A stretch of DNA of 24,725 nucleotides from Heterotrichella gracilis. Lineage: Eukaryota; Sar; Xanthophyceae; Tribonematales; Xanthonemataceae. Numbering within the stretch: position 1 is the stretch's first letter; every line of letters starts with the position of its first letter. The stretch spans positions 1 through 24,725 of the forward strand of contig JAULBX010029013.1 of the NCBI GenBank assembly GCA_032358255.1, in the 5' to 3' direction. The notes beneath the pieces are model-generated. The model was given only the letters and a program-made list of their open reading frames with translations. It had not been told where the DNA came from and made no database searches. Below, piece by piece: positions 1-9,374 of this stretch. Made by a program: the position numbers and the translations under genes.

Positions 1-199
1 ACCAGTGCAAGGGGGTTGGTAGTAATGGCCCCAGCTTGCCGGGGATTCATTCTCGTTTCAACGCATCCCAGTGTAGTAAAATTTTCCCCGTTTTAAACAG
101 TCCAGGTACAACGCACGGGGTAAGTTTAATGTTCTGTCAGAGCCTTGAATCGGGTTGGGAACCGGGGGGCACCTGAGGACACTGGGAGTTAATGGCAAT

Positions 200-222
200 G
201 AACCCTGAACCCTGAACCCTTG
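200..222. repeat. short CCCTGAA heptamer run (telomere-variant-like)
   Basis: About three tandem copies of the heptamer AACCCTG are seen directly. This is a one-base variant of the CCCTAAA plant-type telomeric unit. It lies outside any supported exon. Confidence 0.7.
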
Positions 223-924
223 ACCTTTTATGCATCGTCACCCACTCCTTAGACAGCTGCTAAATGAACACAACCCTGTCAGCTTGGGGGGGGAGAGGAG
301 AGGCTCAAACAGGCGTCCCCACGTGCTGCACCGCCACGCCATGCCAGGCGCGCAGCCTCAAAGCGCAGTCTGGGAGCACACACCCAGGCCGCACCGCTGG
401 CACGGCTCGTCATGCAGCCTGTGGTGCACCTGCGCCCACTCCTTGGACCGCTGCTGCAGCTGGGCCTCCTCCCCTCCTGCCTCCGTCTCCGCCACCCCCC
501 TGGCAGGGGCGCCACCACCGCCTGGTGTTGCACCGAGTGAAGCCCCGAGGCTGGTTGCTTGTTCACCTGCCGAGCACCCAGGTATGGCGCCGCCCGGCAC
601 AGGATGTACCCAACCCTCCTCCTGAGAAGCGCATGCACCCCCTGGCAAGGGGAATGGTGCACCACAGGCGGGCGCGGAGCCCTGCCAATGCTGCCCACCG
701 CTCCCACCGCCCACCTCCATCCCACCCACATGCGCAGCGTCTCGGCTGTGCAGCCCATCCCTTGGGTAGGGTTGAGGGCAGGGTTGAGGGCCCATGTGAG
801 CCTGCAGGCTGGCAAACGCGGCCGCGTGCTGGGCCCATGCCGGAGGGGCGAGAGGCTGTGCGAAGGTGGAGGGGTGCAAGGGCGACGCCAGGGTGCTCGC
901 CCTCCCCCCACCCGTGGTCCTTGA

Positions 925-960
925 GGGGTGCGGGGGGCGGGGGGTGTGGGGGGTGCGGGG
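925..960 (+). repeat. G-run cluster with G-quadruplex potential
   Basis: Five runs of four to six G are separated by loops of one to three bases (TGC, C, TGT, TGC). This fits the usual G-quadruplex pattern. It begins about 10 bases past the donor-like end of the last supported exon of the minus-strand gene, with the G-rich strand being the template strand of that gene. Confidence 0.7.
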
Positions 961-972
961 CGAGGCCTCCAC

Positions 973-3845
973 CTCGAACCAGAACAGGGTGTGGTCCGCG
1001 TGGTAGATGGCGCGCGCGTTGGCGAGCTTGCCGGAGCCCAGGCACTGCACCGCGCTGCCGCCGCCCTGCAGGGTCAGTCACGTGTTTAAATTTGTAAGGG
1101 AAGGGGTTCAGGCAGCGATCTAGTCCAGTGCACGCGCCTGTTGAGCGGGAAGCAACCCAGGCTCGCAGCGTGCAGACAATGTGCACACTCGGAGCAGGGC
1201 ACTGTACGCCCTAGAATTTGGATGGAGGGCTATGGTCAGGGTTTGCCAAAATTGGCCAGTAATCAAGGTTTGGACAGGGCCTATCACAGCTTTTTGAGCA
1301 GGTGCGCACCTGGATCTTTGTTTCCACCACCCGCAGCGCCCCACCCACCCACGCGCCGCCGCCCGGCCCCCGCCCACCCCCCACGCAGCGCGCGCTGGTC
1401 ACCAAGGGGGCAACGATATGGTCGAGCCCCTCGGGGTCGCAGGTGAGTGCGCACCCCTCCAGCAGCAGGCGCCCCCTTCTGTGGATGAGGCAGGCTCCCA
1501 GGGTGGAGGAGATGCTCAGGTTTGCAACCTTGCCAGAGGCGCTGCGGGGGTAGGGGGATTTAAAGAGTGAGGTGGGGCCGGGGAAGCATGATGGGAGGGA
1601 TACGATATCGGCGTGCCTCGTTTGTGGAAGGTGGAGACGACAGGCAGAACAGTTACCCCACGCCACCCAAGATAAGGGTTTAGGGTTTAGAATTTATGGT
1701 TTGCCGGTGATACATGCAGGTGGCAAAGGGGGTAGGTAAGTCAAGGGCCACGTGGGCTGACCTACTCCAGCAAGACCTCAAGTCGCGTGGGATCAATAGA
1801 TGGTTCAAACAGTGCCAGGAAAGAGCTGCGTGGCGCCGCATGTGCAAGACTGACTGCTAATCTGGCTATTTTGCTGGAATGCATGTAACTAACTAACTAA
1901 CTAACATGCAGGTGGATGGAATTCTATATTAGAATTAGAATAATAATGTACCCGTCGCGGCTCAGAAAGCCATAGACTACATGCTGGGACAGGGGCAGCA
2001 TCCCTGCAGCAGAGGTGTGCAGAGCAATGCGCTCTCACATGCAAAAAACGGTTCGCAAGAAAAGAAAACGATCCCCGGAAAAACAGTATAACCCCCCCCC
2101 CCCCAAAGTAAAACCCTAGGAGCAAAACCCTACTCAACCCCCATTAAAACCCTAAAAACCACCCCCCACTTTTTAGCAACCTCAAAACTCTCCCAACACC
2201 CAAACTGCACACTAAAAATTCAGGAAAAGAGACCAACCAGAAGACTGCAAGAAAATATGTTTGCCAGAACAGAGGATAATCCCAGAAAAATATGCTTAAG
2301 CCCACGCCCCAGACCCCACACCCCACACCCCAGACTGCACACTGGAATGCCTACTACTGGAGACCAGCCAGAACGCTGCTTAACCAGAAACATTAATGTC
2401 AATTTGCTGGCCAGGTCGATGGGGCAGGCCGGTGGACTGGGCCTTTTTCCAGTCCCAAGCCAGCTGCTCCCCGATCCCTGCCAGCTGATCCGCAGGGAAG
2501 GGAGCAACACACAGGGGGATGATATTACACCTCCTCCCTTAACAGGCCCGTACACCTTCCTTACCTGAAGTTGAGGGCGCAGTCTGAAGCCCTGGCTGCC
2601 CGCAGCATGGTGTCCTCGGGCCTGGCGCCTCCACCCACAAGCAGCAGCGGCCAGCACACCTGCAGGATAACAATAAAATAAAATTAAAAAAAAAAAGGAT
2701 CAACTAAAATTTAATGAATAAAAAATTGCTCAACATATCACCCTTCGTTTCTGCAGCAGCGGCCAGCACACCTGGAAAAACATCCACCACAAGATTAAAA
2801 TAAACAAAAATGAGTTAGGAGCTTAAGGAATGACGATATGCTCAACATCTCTCCCACAGTTCTCTGGGGAATACATGACTGATTTAAAACTTTTTAGACC
2901 AGCGCTGCACGCCTGCACGTTTTCAACCCTAAACCCTAAGCGCACCTGCACGTCTTGCACCTGGTGCACCTCCCCTGGCTCCATAACGATGGTGTCCCCT
3001 GGCCTGTGTGTGCAAAGCCCCAAGGGGTCAGGAGGGGGTCGAAAGAAAAGGGGACGTGTGGTGCGGTGCGGCGGTGCGGTGCATGCGGGGCGCGGTGGGG
3101 GTGCTGGGTTGCGGGCGGGCGGTGTCCAGTGCATGGTATGAGGTGACAGAGAAAGAGGCAAGGGTGTGCGTCAGCGAGAGAGGCAGGCGAAGCAGGGTGT
3201 GAGTCGCGCGAGTTGAGGTGGGCTGGCCTACGGAGAACGTGGTTAGGGTTCAGGGTTTTTTGAGGGTGCCATGCGCACCTGCTTGCTGCCACTGCCAGGG
3301 CCAGTGTAGAGAAGTGGTTTGCGTGCCGTGGGGTTGTGCTTGGTTGGGCATAGCTTGAGGAGACCCGCAGCCACATACGCTTGTCTGTCACCAACTCACG
3401 AAACCTCTGCAGCATACCACGGGGATGGATATGTGAGGGAAGAGGAAGCGCTGCATGCATGCGTATGTGACACACCCAGTAAACAACGGTCGGGGTGTCT
3501 GTGCTACAGAGGGACGGTAATAAGAGGTGTGGGCAAAGCCCAGTGACCCTTTACAGCGTCACCCAATGGATGGTGTCACTCTATATGCATGCGTGTGCAA
3601 AGCGTCCCAGAAACGCCAACCGCGCGTGCGCATGTATTGGATTCGACTATTGGAGCAGTATTGGGGCACGCTGGCGAGCGGGTTTTGTATGGGCAGGGGC
3701 GTATATATGGGCAGGGGCATGCACATACCCTGGACACCCCGGCGATGCTGAAGAGGTCTGGGAGGGGGGTCAGGCACCCGAATATGCCCATAAGGCAGGC
3801 GTCGTCCAAGTCCTGTATGTTGGTCTGCCGCGCGGGTCGCTTCAT
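973..3845 (-). CDS. F-box protein with beta-helix-like segment (FBXO11/SHCBP1-like), 3' end unresolved
   Basis: The gene has six exons on the minus strand: 3845-3729, 3406-3279, 3003-2946, 2659-2565, 1541-1310 and 1065-973. All introns are GT-AG, phases agree at every junction, and the total is 241 codons. The start is the ATG at 3845. Residues about 9-50 form an F-box (IQDLDDACLMGIFGCL, then VSR, an intron, RFRELVTDKRMW). The following segment (PGDTIVMEPGEVHQVQDVQ, PLLLVGGGARPEDTML, LLLEGCALTCDPEGLDHIV, then LGSGKLANARAIYHADHT) resembles right-handed parallel beta-helix repeats of the FBXO11/SHCBP1 type. The family role is substrate recognition for SCF ubiquitin ligases. A glycine-rich insert (GGGRGPGGGAWVGG) interrupts the helix. 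The frame is open to a TGA at 358, but a donor-like GAG|GTGGAG at 973/972 and the low complexity beyond make the C-terminus unsure. The family call rests on recognised pattern, not on a search. Confidence 0.75.
1675..1690. repeat. interstitial telomere-like TTTAGGG repeat in intron 4
   Basis: Two copies of AGGGTTT in tandem are seen in the 1023-base intron 4 of the F-box/beta-helix gene. Confidence 0.75.
1886..1905. repeat. (AACT)n microsatellite
   Basis: About five tandem copies of the tetramer AACT lie in intron 4 of the F-box/beta-helix gene. Confidence 0.9.
2092..2155. repeat. 13-base C run followed by three AAACCCTA motifs
   Basis: A homopolymer of 13 C (2092-2104) is followed by three separated AAACCCTA motifs near 2111, 2124 and 2148, all in the same orientation. 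They lie in intron 4 of the minus-strand F-box/beta-helix gene. The C run is also a likely place for sequencing length error. Confidence 0.75.
2641..2774 (-). repeat. 22-base duplication of an exon start with its splice acceptor
   Basis: The same 22 bases occur at 2641-2662 and 2753-2774. The first copy is the acceptor and first codons of exon 4 of the F-box/beta-helix gene (minus strand, CAG|GTGTGCTGG). The second lies 112 bases upstream in intron 3 and also reads as pyrimidine tract, CAG and GTGTGCTGG. The second copy loses similarity after the shared 22 bases and has no usable donor, so I call it an intronic remnant or decoy acceptor. Confidence 0.75.
2924..2945 (-). repeat. telomere-like heptamers starting at the intron 3 donor
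   Basis: On the minus strand the intron after exon 3 begins GTGCGC and runs straight into TTAGGGTTTAGGGTTG. The telomere-like motif therefore starts six bases inside the intron. The same arrangement is found at 5996 in the unrelated plus-strand gene. Confidence 0.8.
3240..3279 (-). repeat. telomere-like motif in intron 2, next to the donor
   Basis: On the minus strand intron 2 of the F-box/beta-helix gene begins GTGCGC and soon reads CCCTCAAAAAACCCTGAACC. This resembles the CCTCAAAACCCTA element found in the first introns of the F-box/LRR genes in the right half of the window. Confidence 0.65.
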
Positions 3846-4707
3846 ATTGACACCACTATGGAACAAGGGCAAGCGAGTGGCTGGGGTCGGGTTTCCGTGG
3901 CGTGGGCTTTCCGGGAGCAAGGAGGGACCTGACTGGGTCCGAACTGCGTTCACCTCGAGCAACAGCCCTGCGGTGTCGTTCGTTGCGAAGGTTGTGGGCT
4001 GCAAGCGGGTTTCCTGTTGGTAAACAGGGTCGGTGGAGCTCCCCCACCTCGGAATGCGTGGTTGCACACCCCCTTGGGGCAAACAGCGGGGGTGAACACG
4101 GGTCGCATGCATGCAGCAATCTTCCTTATGTTCTTAGCGTTCGGCCACCAGTTACAGAGAACCAGGTATGAGGGGTATGACGCATATGTTCCGACACCCA
4201 CTTCGTTCTCGTTCCAAGCAACCAACCTCTGAAAGTCCAATTGCGACTCGTGAGACTACGACACCCAGCTCCGGGCGCATAAAGCCTGCAGTGTTCCTGC
4301 CACTGCTTGCTAGGTTTAATCAGTGTGGAATTGAAACGTTTGAGTGCTGTTCTGCAACCACTATCACCCCAAGATTATTTTGGTGCGCTCCGGCATGGTG
4401 GAATGCGGGGGGTGTACATGCTCATTGCTGCAACACCGGTCCTATGATGCTCCGTGGCTTTGTGTGCCCTTCTGGCACTGTTGCACCTCTCGCCCATGGT
4501 GTTTATGACGTCCTGTGTTTTGTTTGCGATCTCAAAACATCGCACTGCATATAAACAAAGTGGGGCCGGTTATTTCGTTGTGGTGCCAACTTTGCAGAAT
4601 GGCAGCCCAGAAAACTTTCAATAAGTGCAGCCAGGGACCCATTTTCGCTTCAACTGTCCCATGTTGCTACAAGGTTGCGCTCATATGGGTGGTGGTGTGC
4701 AGGTTCC
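3846..4707. promoter_or_regulatory. shared intergenic region between two divergent genes
   Basis: These 862 bases separate the start codon of the minus-strand F-box/beta-helix gene from that of the plus-strand nine-exon gene. No convincing coding exon is seen. A bidirectional promoter is inferred from the geometry only. Confidence 0.45.
4550..4555 (+). promoter_or_regulatory. TATA-like box
   Basis: TATAAA in the context GCATATAAACAA lies 152 bases upstream of the ATG at 4708. If used, it would give a 5' leader of roughly 120-130 bases. The position fits, but one hexamer alone is weak evidence. Confidence 0.35.
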
Positions 4708-7700
4708 ATGTCTGCACAAGGACATCCAGGCATAGCACAAGATGGCACCAAAGGCGCACAGGCACCCCCTGCAGAGGCGCCTGAGCCAGCAGGTGAGCAT
4801 TGCAACAGTAAAACAACTGCAGTTTACAATAGATTATTTCAGCCAAGCTCTGGCTTGCGCCATACCCTGTGGTGAAGGATGGGTTAAACGACATATTATT
4901 ATGCCTCACAGTGGGGGCAGGGGGCGCTGGGGAGCACATGGCAATGTGTAACCAGGGACCATTCCACAAGTGATGTCATCCCTGCATGTATGCCTACAGG
5001 TTGGGACACGCCAGTGGCTTTCAGCAGAATCCATAAGCACCTGGCTTTGACCTGAATGCCCCGATTGACCCAGCTGTTGCTGGTGACCACAGGTCTTCTT
5101 GGTTAAAAATGCATTCAACCACAGGTTGCATGGATATTTATTTACTTTACTTTCTTTATGTTGTTGACCCTAGGTCCTGCTGAGGTGGCAGAAACACTGG
5201 AGGCCACCGGTGTGCAACCCAGCGAGGAGGGAGTACCAGGACTAGTGGAGCAGGAATCCGACGCGTTTGTGACTGTTGCGGAGGCCATGGAGCGGTTCCT
5301 GGAGGTGGGAGACAACGATCAAGTCCACGGGGACCACCTGGTGCTCCTCGAGACCTGCTGCCAGAAGCATGGATGGCAATACACAGGTAGGGGGAAATAG
5401 TGAACAGGAGGATGATGCTTTTGTTTTCATCGCCGCACATAGAAGGGACTGGCTGCGTACTACTAGTTACATTGGAATCATGTTACATATTTTGTTTCTT
5501 CATTTATATTTATTGATATATTTTGGCAGTACACAGGCGACAGTGAGTCTGAAGTGACCTCCTCGGGCGCAATAGAGCACCACATATGGACGGAACGCCA
5601 CGGGTTGGAAGAGGTGCGACACGCTATGCACCGCACTCAGGTCACATGATTTGTAGGCTGTGAGCCGCACGCCATTGCTGCCCCCCCAAAACCACCAATG
5701 GAACGTACCGTAAGCATCGTACGCTTGCCGCTTAGAAAATCCTGCCTTGGTAGTGTCATACATTTTTGAACCCAGATGGTGGTGTTGGTTGGTAATGTCC
5801 TGTTTTTTGTGCGTAAACTTATGAGTTGCTTGCACGCAGCTGCCTTTGAGTGAGTTCTTTGGAGTCTTCCTGGTCCAAACGCCCTTTCCTGACGAGGTTG
5901 AGAAGGCAGCAATCGTCCAGTCAGTGAAGGAGTTGCTGACATGGAGCCTGGAGCAAGGCTTTCTGAGCCCAGTGGCAGCTCCGGGGATGATCCAGGTGGG
6001 CTTAGGGTTTAGGGGTTGAGGTTCCAGGCAAAGGAGATGCTGTACCTCTTGATAACCAGCTGCCCACATGTAGACACATCCCAGTCCACTGCCCCAAAAT
6101 ATCTGATCCAGACAATGCCAAAGCCCAATCCCTGCTATGACCAGCGGCTCAAATTCGACTGTTTCTTTTGCCTGCAGGAGTGTGACCAGGCCAGCCTGGA
6201 CCTGGTTCGAGCAGATCAGGCGGAGGAGATGTTGTACTTCCTATGTGAAGACAACAAGAAGCATCTCAGGGGGAGTACCTGCCAGGGGAGCGCTGATGGC
6301 TACTTCTACGTGGCAGCGGTGGGTATGCCACGCATTTTGTAGGCCATGCTAATGTCATCCAATAATGCCCAGTTATATTGGTTAAAACGTCATCGGTTGA
6401 AAGCTTGCATTTATTTTTGCTCTTTTTGTAGTTTTCTCATGGACTCTGCAAGTCCTGCCTGCCTGTCATGCATGCCATGGCTGCATCCGACATCTCATTC
6501 TGCAAGTCTGCGTCATACAAGATCGATACATCGGGTCCTTTGTACTTGTTGTAGGGCCTGTTGCATTCATGTAGAGGGGATTAAAATTACCACATCCACT
6601 TCAAGAAGCGGGCACCTACAAATTCCTTCATTCTGTAAACTCTCCAATACAGTGTCAAAAAGATACTGCCCTGATGCTCTCACTGGCTGCTCCCTCCCCG
6701 ATGCGCGCAGATAACCGGTGGGCGCCTGAAGCTGGGTGCATTTGCTCTCAATCACGAGGATGACTTTGATACAGTGGAAGGGGAGCAGGGCAGGTGGTGG
6801 CATCTGGACTTGCCAAAAGAGCTCACAGCCCTGCTCAGGCAAGGTAGGCCATGTCGATATTTCCAGGTTTATATATTAACAACCCTGGCCATGAGCATGC
6901 AGGAAGGGGAATGGCAAGACGATTTCAGCCTGATATTTGACACTAATTTAATCTGTATTCATTTTCTTTCGAGTTGTTTTCTTTCTGTCGTAGTGTTACT
7001 GCGTCAAGCGCTTACAGCACAACAGTCACAGATGGCCACTCAATTGCATTTGGACATGCCCAAACAGCCCAGGCCAGGAACGTACCCTTTTGTGTAGTTT
7101 TACTTTGCACCCATGAGGCCACTGGTAAACTAAAGTATGTGATGCCTGGTGGCACACATGCGGTGTACCCCTCCACCCACCCACGTTATGTACCCCCCTC
7201 CCCCTCCTTCCCTTGCACACATGTGCTTCCCCACCACCCCACCCCACCACTGCTCCTGCAGGTGACCAGCTGTGCCTGTGGCTGCAGCGCCACAGCGGAC
7301 GGTGGGTGGCCGTGCAGAGCGGGCACATGTACCCCAATGAGGATGGGGAGGAGGCCGTGGCGCTCATGGGTAGGGTGTAGGGTTCAGGGTTTCGGGTGTA
7401 GGGTTTTGCGTGTAGTGCATGCGCATGCACCTGTGGGTGGGTGGGTACAGGGCACGCACAAAATAATACAGAGCAGGTGTTGCGCAGCCTGATTTCTCAC
7501 GCCTGATTTCCCACGCGCGGTGGTTATGATGGAGGAGTTAGCAGTTGGCCTACCTTCCTGTCCACCATTCCTTACCATAGGGCATGCACCTTGGGGTGGA
7601 TAGGTGCAAGGGGGACACGTGTACCACAATGAGGATGGGGATGAGGCAGTGCCATTAAATTTTGTGGGTAGGTACAGCCATGCAAACGCATATGGTGATG

Positions 7701-8184
7701 GGTCTGGAAGGAGGTACTGCACCGCCAGGCACCAGCCGTGCTGGGTAGCTGCGGTGCAATTGCACAGGGCACATGGGGATGGGGGTGGTGGGTGGGTGCA
7801 GTGCGGTGCACGCCTTGGTGATGGGGTTGGTATGTACGCGCTGAGCAAGCAGGTTATGGGGAGGAAAATGGGGTGCTTGCACATGTGTGGTGGCACCTGC
7901 ATCCTACATTTGCTTATACAATGATATTGGTGGTTGAGAAGATAGTGGACACGCACGCGCGTGCGGTTAAGAAGGCAACTCATTTGCCACCATCTGCCAT
8001 CCAGAAAATTTCCAAGCATGGTCCTTTCATGTTGGGGTCATACATACCATTAAATCAAGAAATATTGGCGACATGCGAGGCGTCTAGCTACCAGCATGAC
8101 ATATTAATGACAGTTGGTGGAGAGCTTACTAAAAAGAACTTGAATGTTGCCAACCTTGGTGCAGGGTGCGTCACTGGGGCATGA
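4708..8184 (+). CDS. unrecognised 455-aa protein, nine exons
   Basis: Exons are 4708-4792, 5174-5386, 5537-5613, 5840-5995, 6178-6322, 6432-6550, 6711-6843, 7262-7369 and 7853-8184 (TGA). Every intron is GT-AG, all phases match, and the sum is 1368 bases, so the model supports itself. The ATG at 4708 opens an acidic, Ala/Pro-rich N-terminus (MSAQGHPGIAQDG). Later segments look like folded protein: AEAMERFLEVGDNDQVHGDH (exon 2), LPLSEFFGVFLVQTPFPDEV (exon 4), ITGGRLKLGAFALNHEDDF (exon 7) and GRWVAVQSGHMYPNEDGEEA (exon 8). The C-terminal exon is less GC-rich. I see no signal peptide, clear membrane segment or known catalytic motif, and assign no function. Less certain points are the exon 3 donor (5613, or 5640 in the same phase), exon 6, whose frame was chosen for phase agreement, and the exon 9 acceptor. 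An alternative exon in intron 7 (from 6994) would stop at 7097. Confidence 0.6.
5996..6021 (+). repeat. telomere-like heptamers starting at the intron 4 donor
   Basis: Intron 4 of the nine-exon gene begins GTGGGC and continues TTAGGGTTTAGGGGTTGAGG. This is nearly the same as the start of intron 3 of the F-box/beta-helix gene on the other strand, although the exons are unrelated. Confidence 0.8.
7370..7415 (+). repeat. degenerate telomere-like run starting at the intron 8 donor
   Basis: Intron 8 begins GTAGGGTGTAGGGTTCAGGG and continues with further GGGTTTCGGG and TAGGGTTTT units. It is the third intron whose 5' end consists of TAGGG-type units. Confidence 0.75.
7591..7675 (+). pseudogene. 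decayed duplicate of exon 8 (3' half)
   Basis: The stretch is similar to the second half of exon 8. It still reads HVYHNEDGDEAVP, against HMYPNEDGEEAVA in exon 8, and is followed by the same kind of donor (GGTAGG). One or more indels upstream break the frame and no matching acceptor is seen. It lies inside intron 8. Confidence 0.65.
7712..7790 (+). pseudogene. decayed duplicate of exon 8 (5' half)
   Basis: The sequence CTGCACCGCCAGGCACC followed by GCTGGGTAGCTGCGGTGCA aligns with the first half of exon 8, which encodes LQRHSGRWVAVQ. Small indels disrupt the frame. With the copy at 7591 it makes intron 8 a small graveyard of this exon. Confidence 0.5.
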
Positions 8185-9374
8185 TCCAGGTGCGATGTGG
8201 AGCACATTGGCATGCAGCTCTACTGGAGTGATTGTGGTGTGGATTGAGGCAGCTGATACAACTGGGCAAGATGGAGCTGACAGTTAATATGATTGGGTGT
8301 CATCATTGATGGCGTTGCAAAGGTTGTCTGGTTGACACATGAGCTGGCACGAGTGCAAGGGGCAAACTGGCAGTTATTTGCTGTACATACAAAACCGGGG
8401 TGCCGCATGCCATGACATGCACTGAGATGCACTGGCATGTATTCAGCTCATGTAAGTGATTGGTGAGCTATAATTAGAGATATGACATGACATTGTGCCG
8501 TAATACACATACTATGCACTGTAGGGCATCGGGCAATGTGTCATGTTAGGTTAAGTTTTCCACTCAGTTTGAACGTTCACTGCAACCTTTGCCAATGGGG
8601 GAGAGTACCACTGAGTCTCACAGAACGCATTGTGACATGGGCACGTCTGCAGAGGTTCAAACATTGTAGATTCTGAACGCATGATCAAGTTAAAGCCTAA
8701 TTTACAAACAATCTATGGCAAAATCATGCGTACATTCAATACGCATTGAATGTACGTATTGGTGGAGAGCCTGTCTTCGAGTTCGATGCATTCCTTTATG
8801 TCCTGCTTCTAAGCTAAGTGTATTTTCACTGAAAGAAAGAAAGAAAAGAAACGCCAAAGGTGCACATATGGCTGCATAGCAACTACACATAGCCCCCAAT
8901 CGGATTCCTGCACAAGAAACAATCACTCAGGAAAACCATCACCTGACGCGGGAAAATGGAGGGGCAATGAATGTGATGTAGGACAATTGTAAAGAACTTG
9001 CATGGCATGGCCATTAATATTCATGGCCGATATATTTCAAAATTGACAAACAATAAATCAGAGATCTATGGCGCAAATAAATGTTTATTATGCCAATATG
9101 ACTTGACAATTGTGTTTCACATAAATGATTATTTGCCAACATAACCCAACGTGACTGTTTTTCAACATGCTGGCTGTGTGGGGGCGCTTTTTTCCTGTCT
9201 AAAACATGATCACACTGTCACAGTGCGCATATATGCAAGCAAAAGACACATGAGTCACTAACCAAAGACATTAGTAAGAACTATCATCGTGCTTGACTTG
9301 GCAAATGGCATCACACAAAGCATAGGCGCATTGCACATGTCAAGCCAATGTACGCCCCTCGCCACATTGTGGCA
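8185..9374. other. intergenic region between two convergent genes
   Basis: The region lies between the stop of the nine-exon gene and the stop of the minus-strand F-box/LRR gene A, so both 3' untranslated regions should fall here. It is richer in A+T than the exons. A TGTAA, the usual chlorophyte polyadenylation signal, occurs at 8451-8455, about 270 bases after the plus-strand stop. A GAAA-type simple repeat is at 8831-8850. No convincing coding exon is seen. Confidence 0.5.
8726..8759. repeat. near-perfect inverted repeat (15-bp stem, 4-base loop)
   Basis: Bases 8726-8740 pair with 8745-8759 around the loop ACGC. Twelve contiguous Watson-Crick pairs (CGTACATTCAAT and its complement) are extended by one G-T pair and two more A-T pairs. 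It lies between two convergent genes, so it could sit in the 3' UTR of either one or be a miniature-element remnant. Confidence 0.85.

Larger units (their letters stand above)
1..972. other. GC-rich low-complexity region, 3' side of the F-box/beta-helix gene
   Basis: No gene can be assigned with confidence here. On the minus strand the reading frame of the last supported exon of the neighbouring F-box/beta-helix gene stays open down to a TGA at 358-360. The translation quickly becomes proline-, glycine- and alanine-rich low complexity, and a GT donor-like site sits at 972-971. The stretch may be the last intron plus unseen exons, or a long disordered C-terminal exon. Long overlapping open frames on both strands are what GC-rich DNA gives by chance. 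It also holds a CCCTGAA heptamer run and a G-run cluster, listed separately. Confidence 0.5.

Noticed and set aside
264-1097. Long open frame on the plus strand (277 codons) and overlapping frames on both strands
   Set aside because: The DNA is GC-rich and lacks stops in several frames at once. The translation is Pro/Ala/Arg low complexity, and the minus strand carries the better supported exon of the F-box/beta-helix gene.
6432-6550. A CHACH (C-x-x-C-H) motif in exon 6 of the nine-exon gene, suggestive of heme attachment
   Set aside because: It is a single short motif in an exon whose frame rests on phase matching only, with no other cytochrome c feature nearby.
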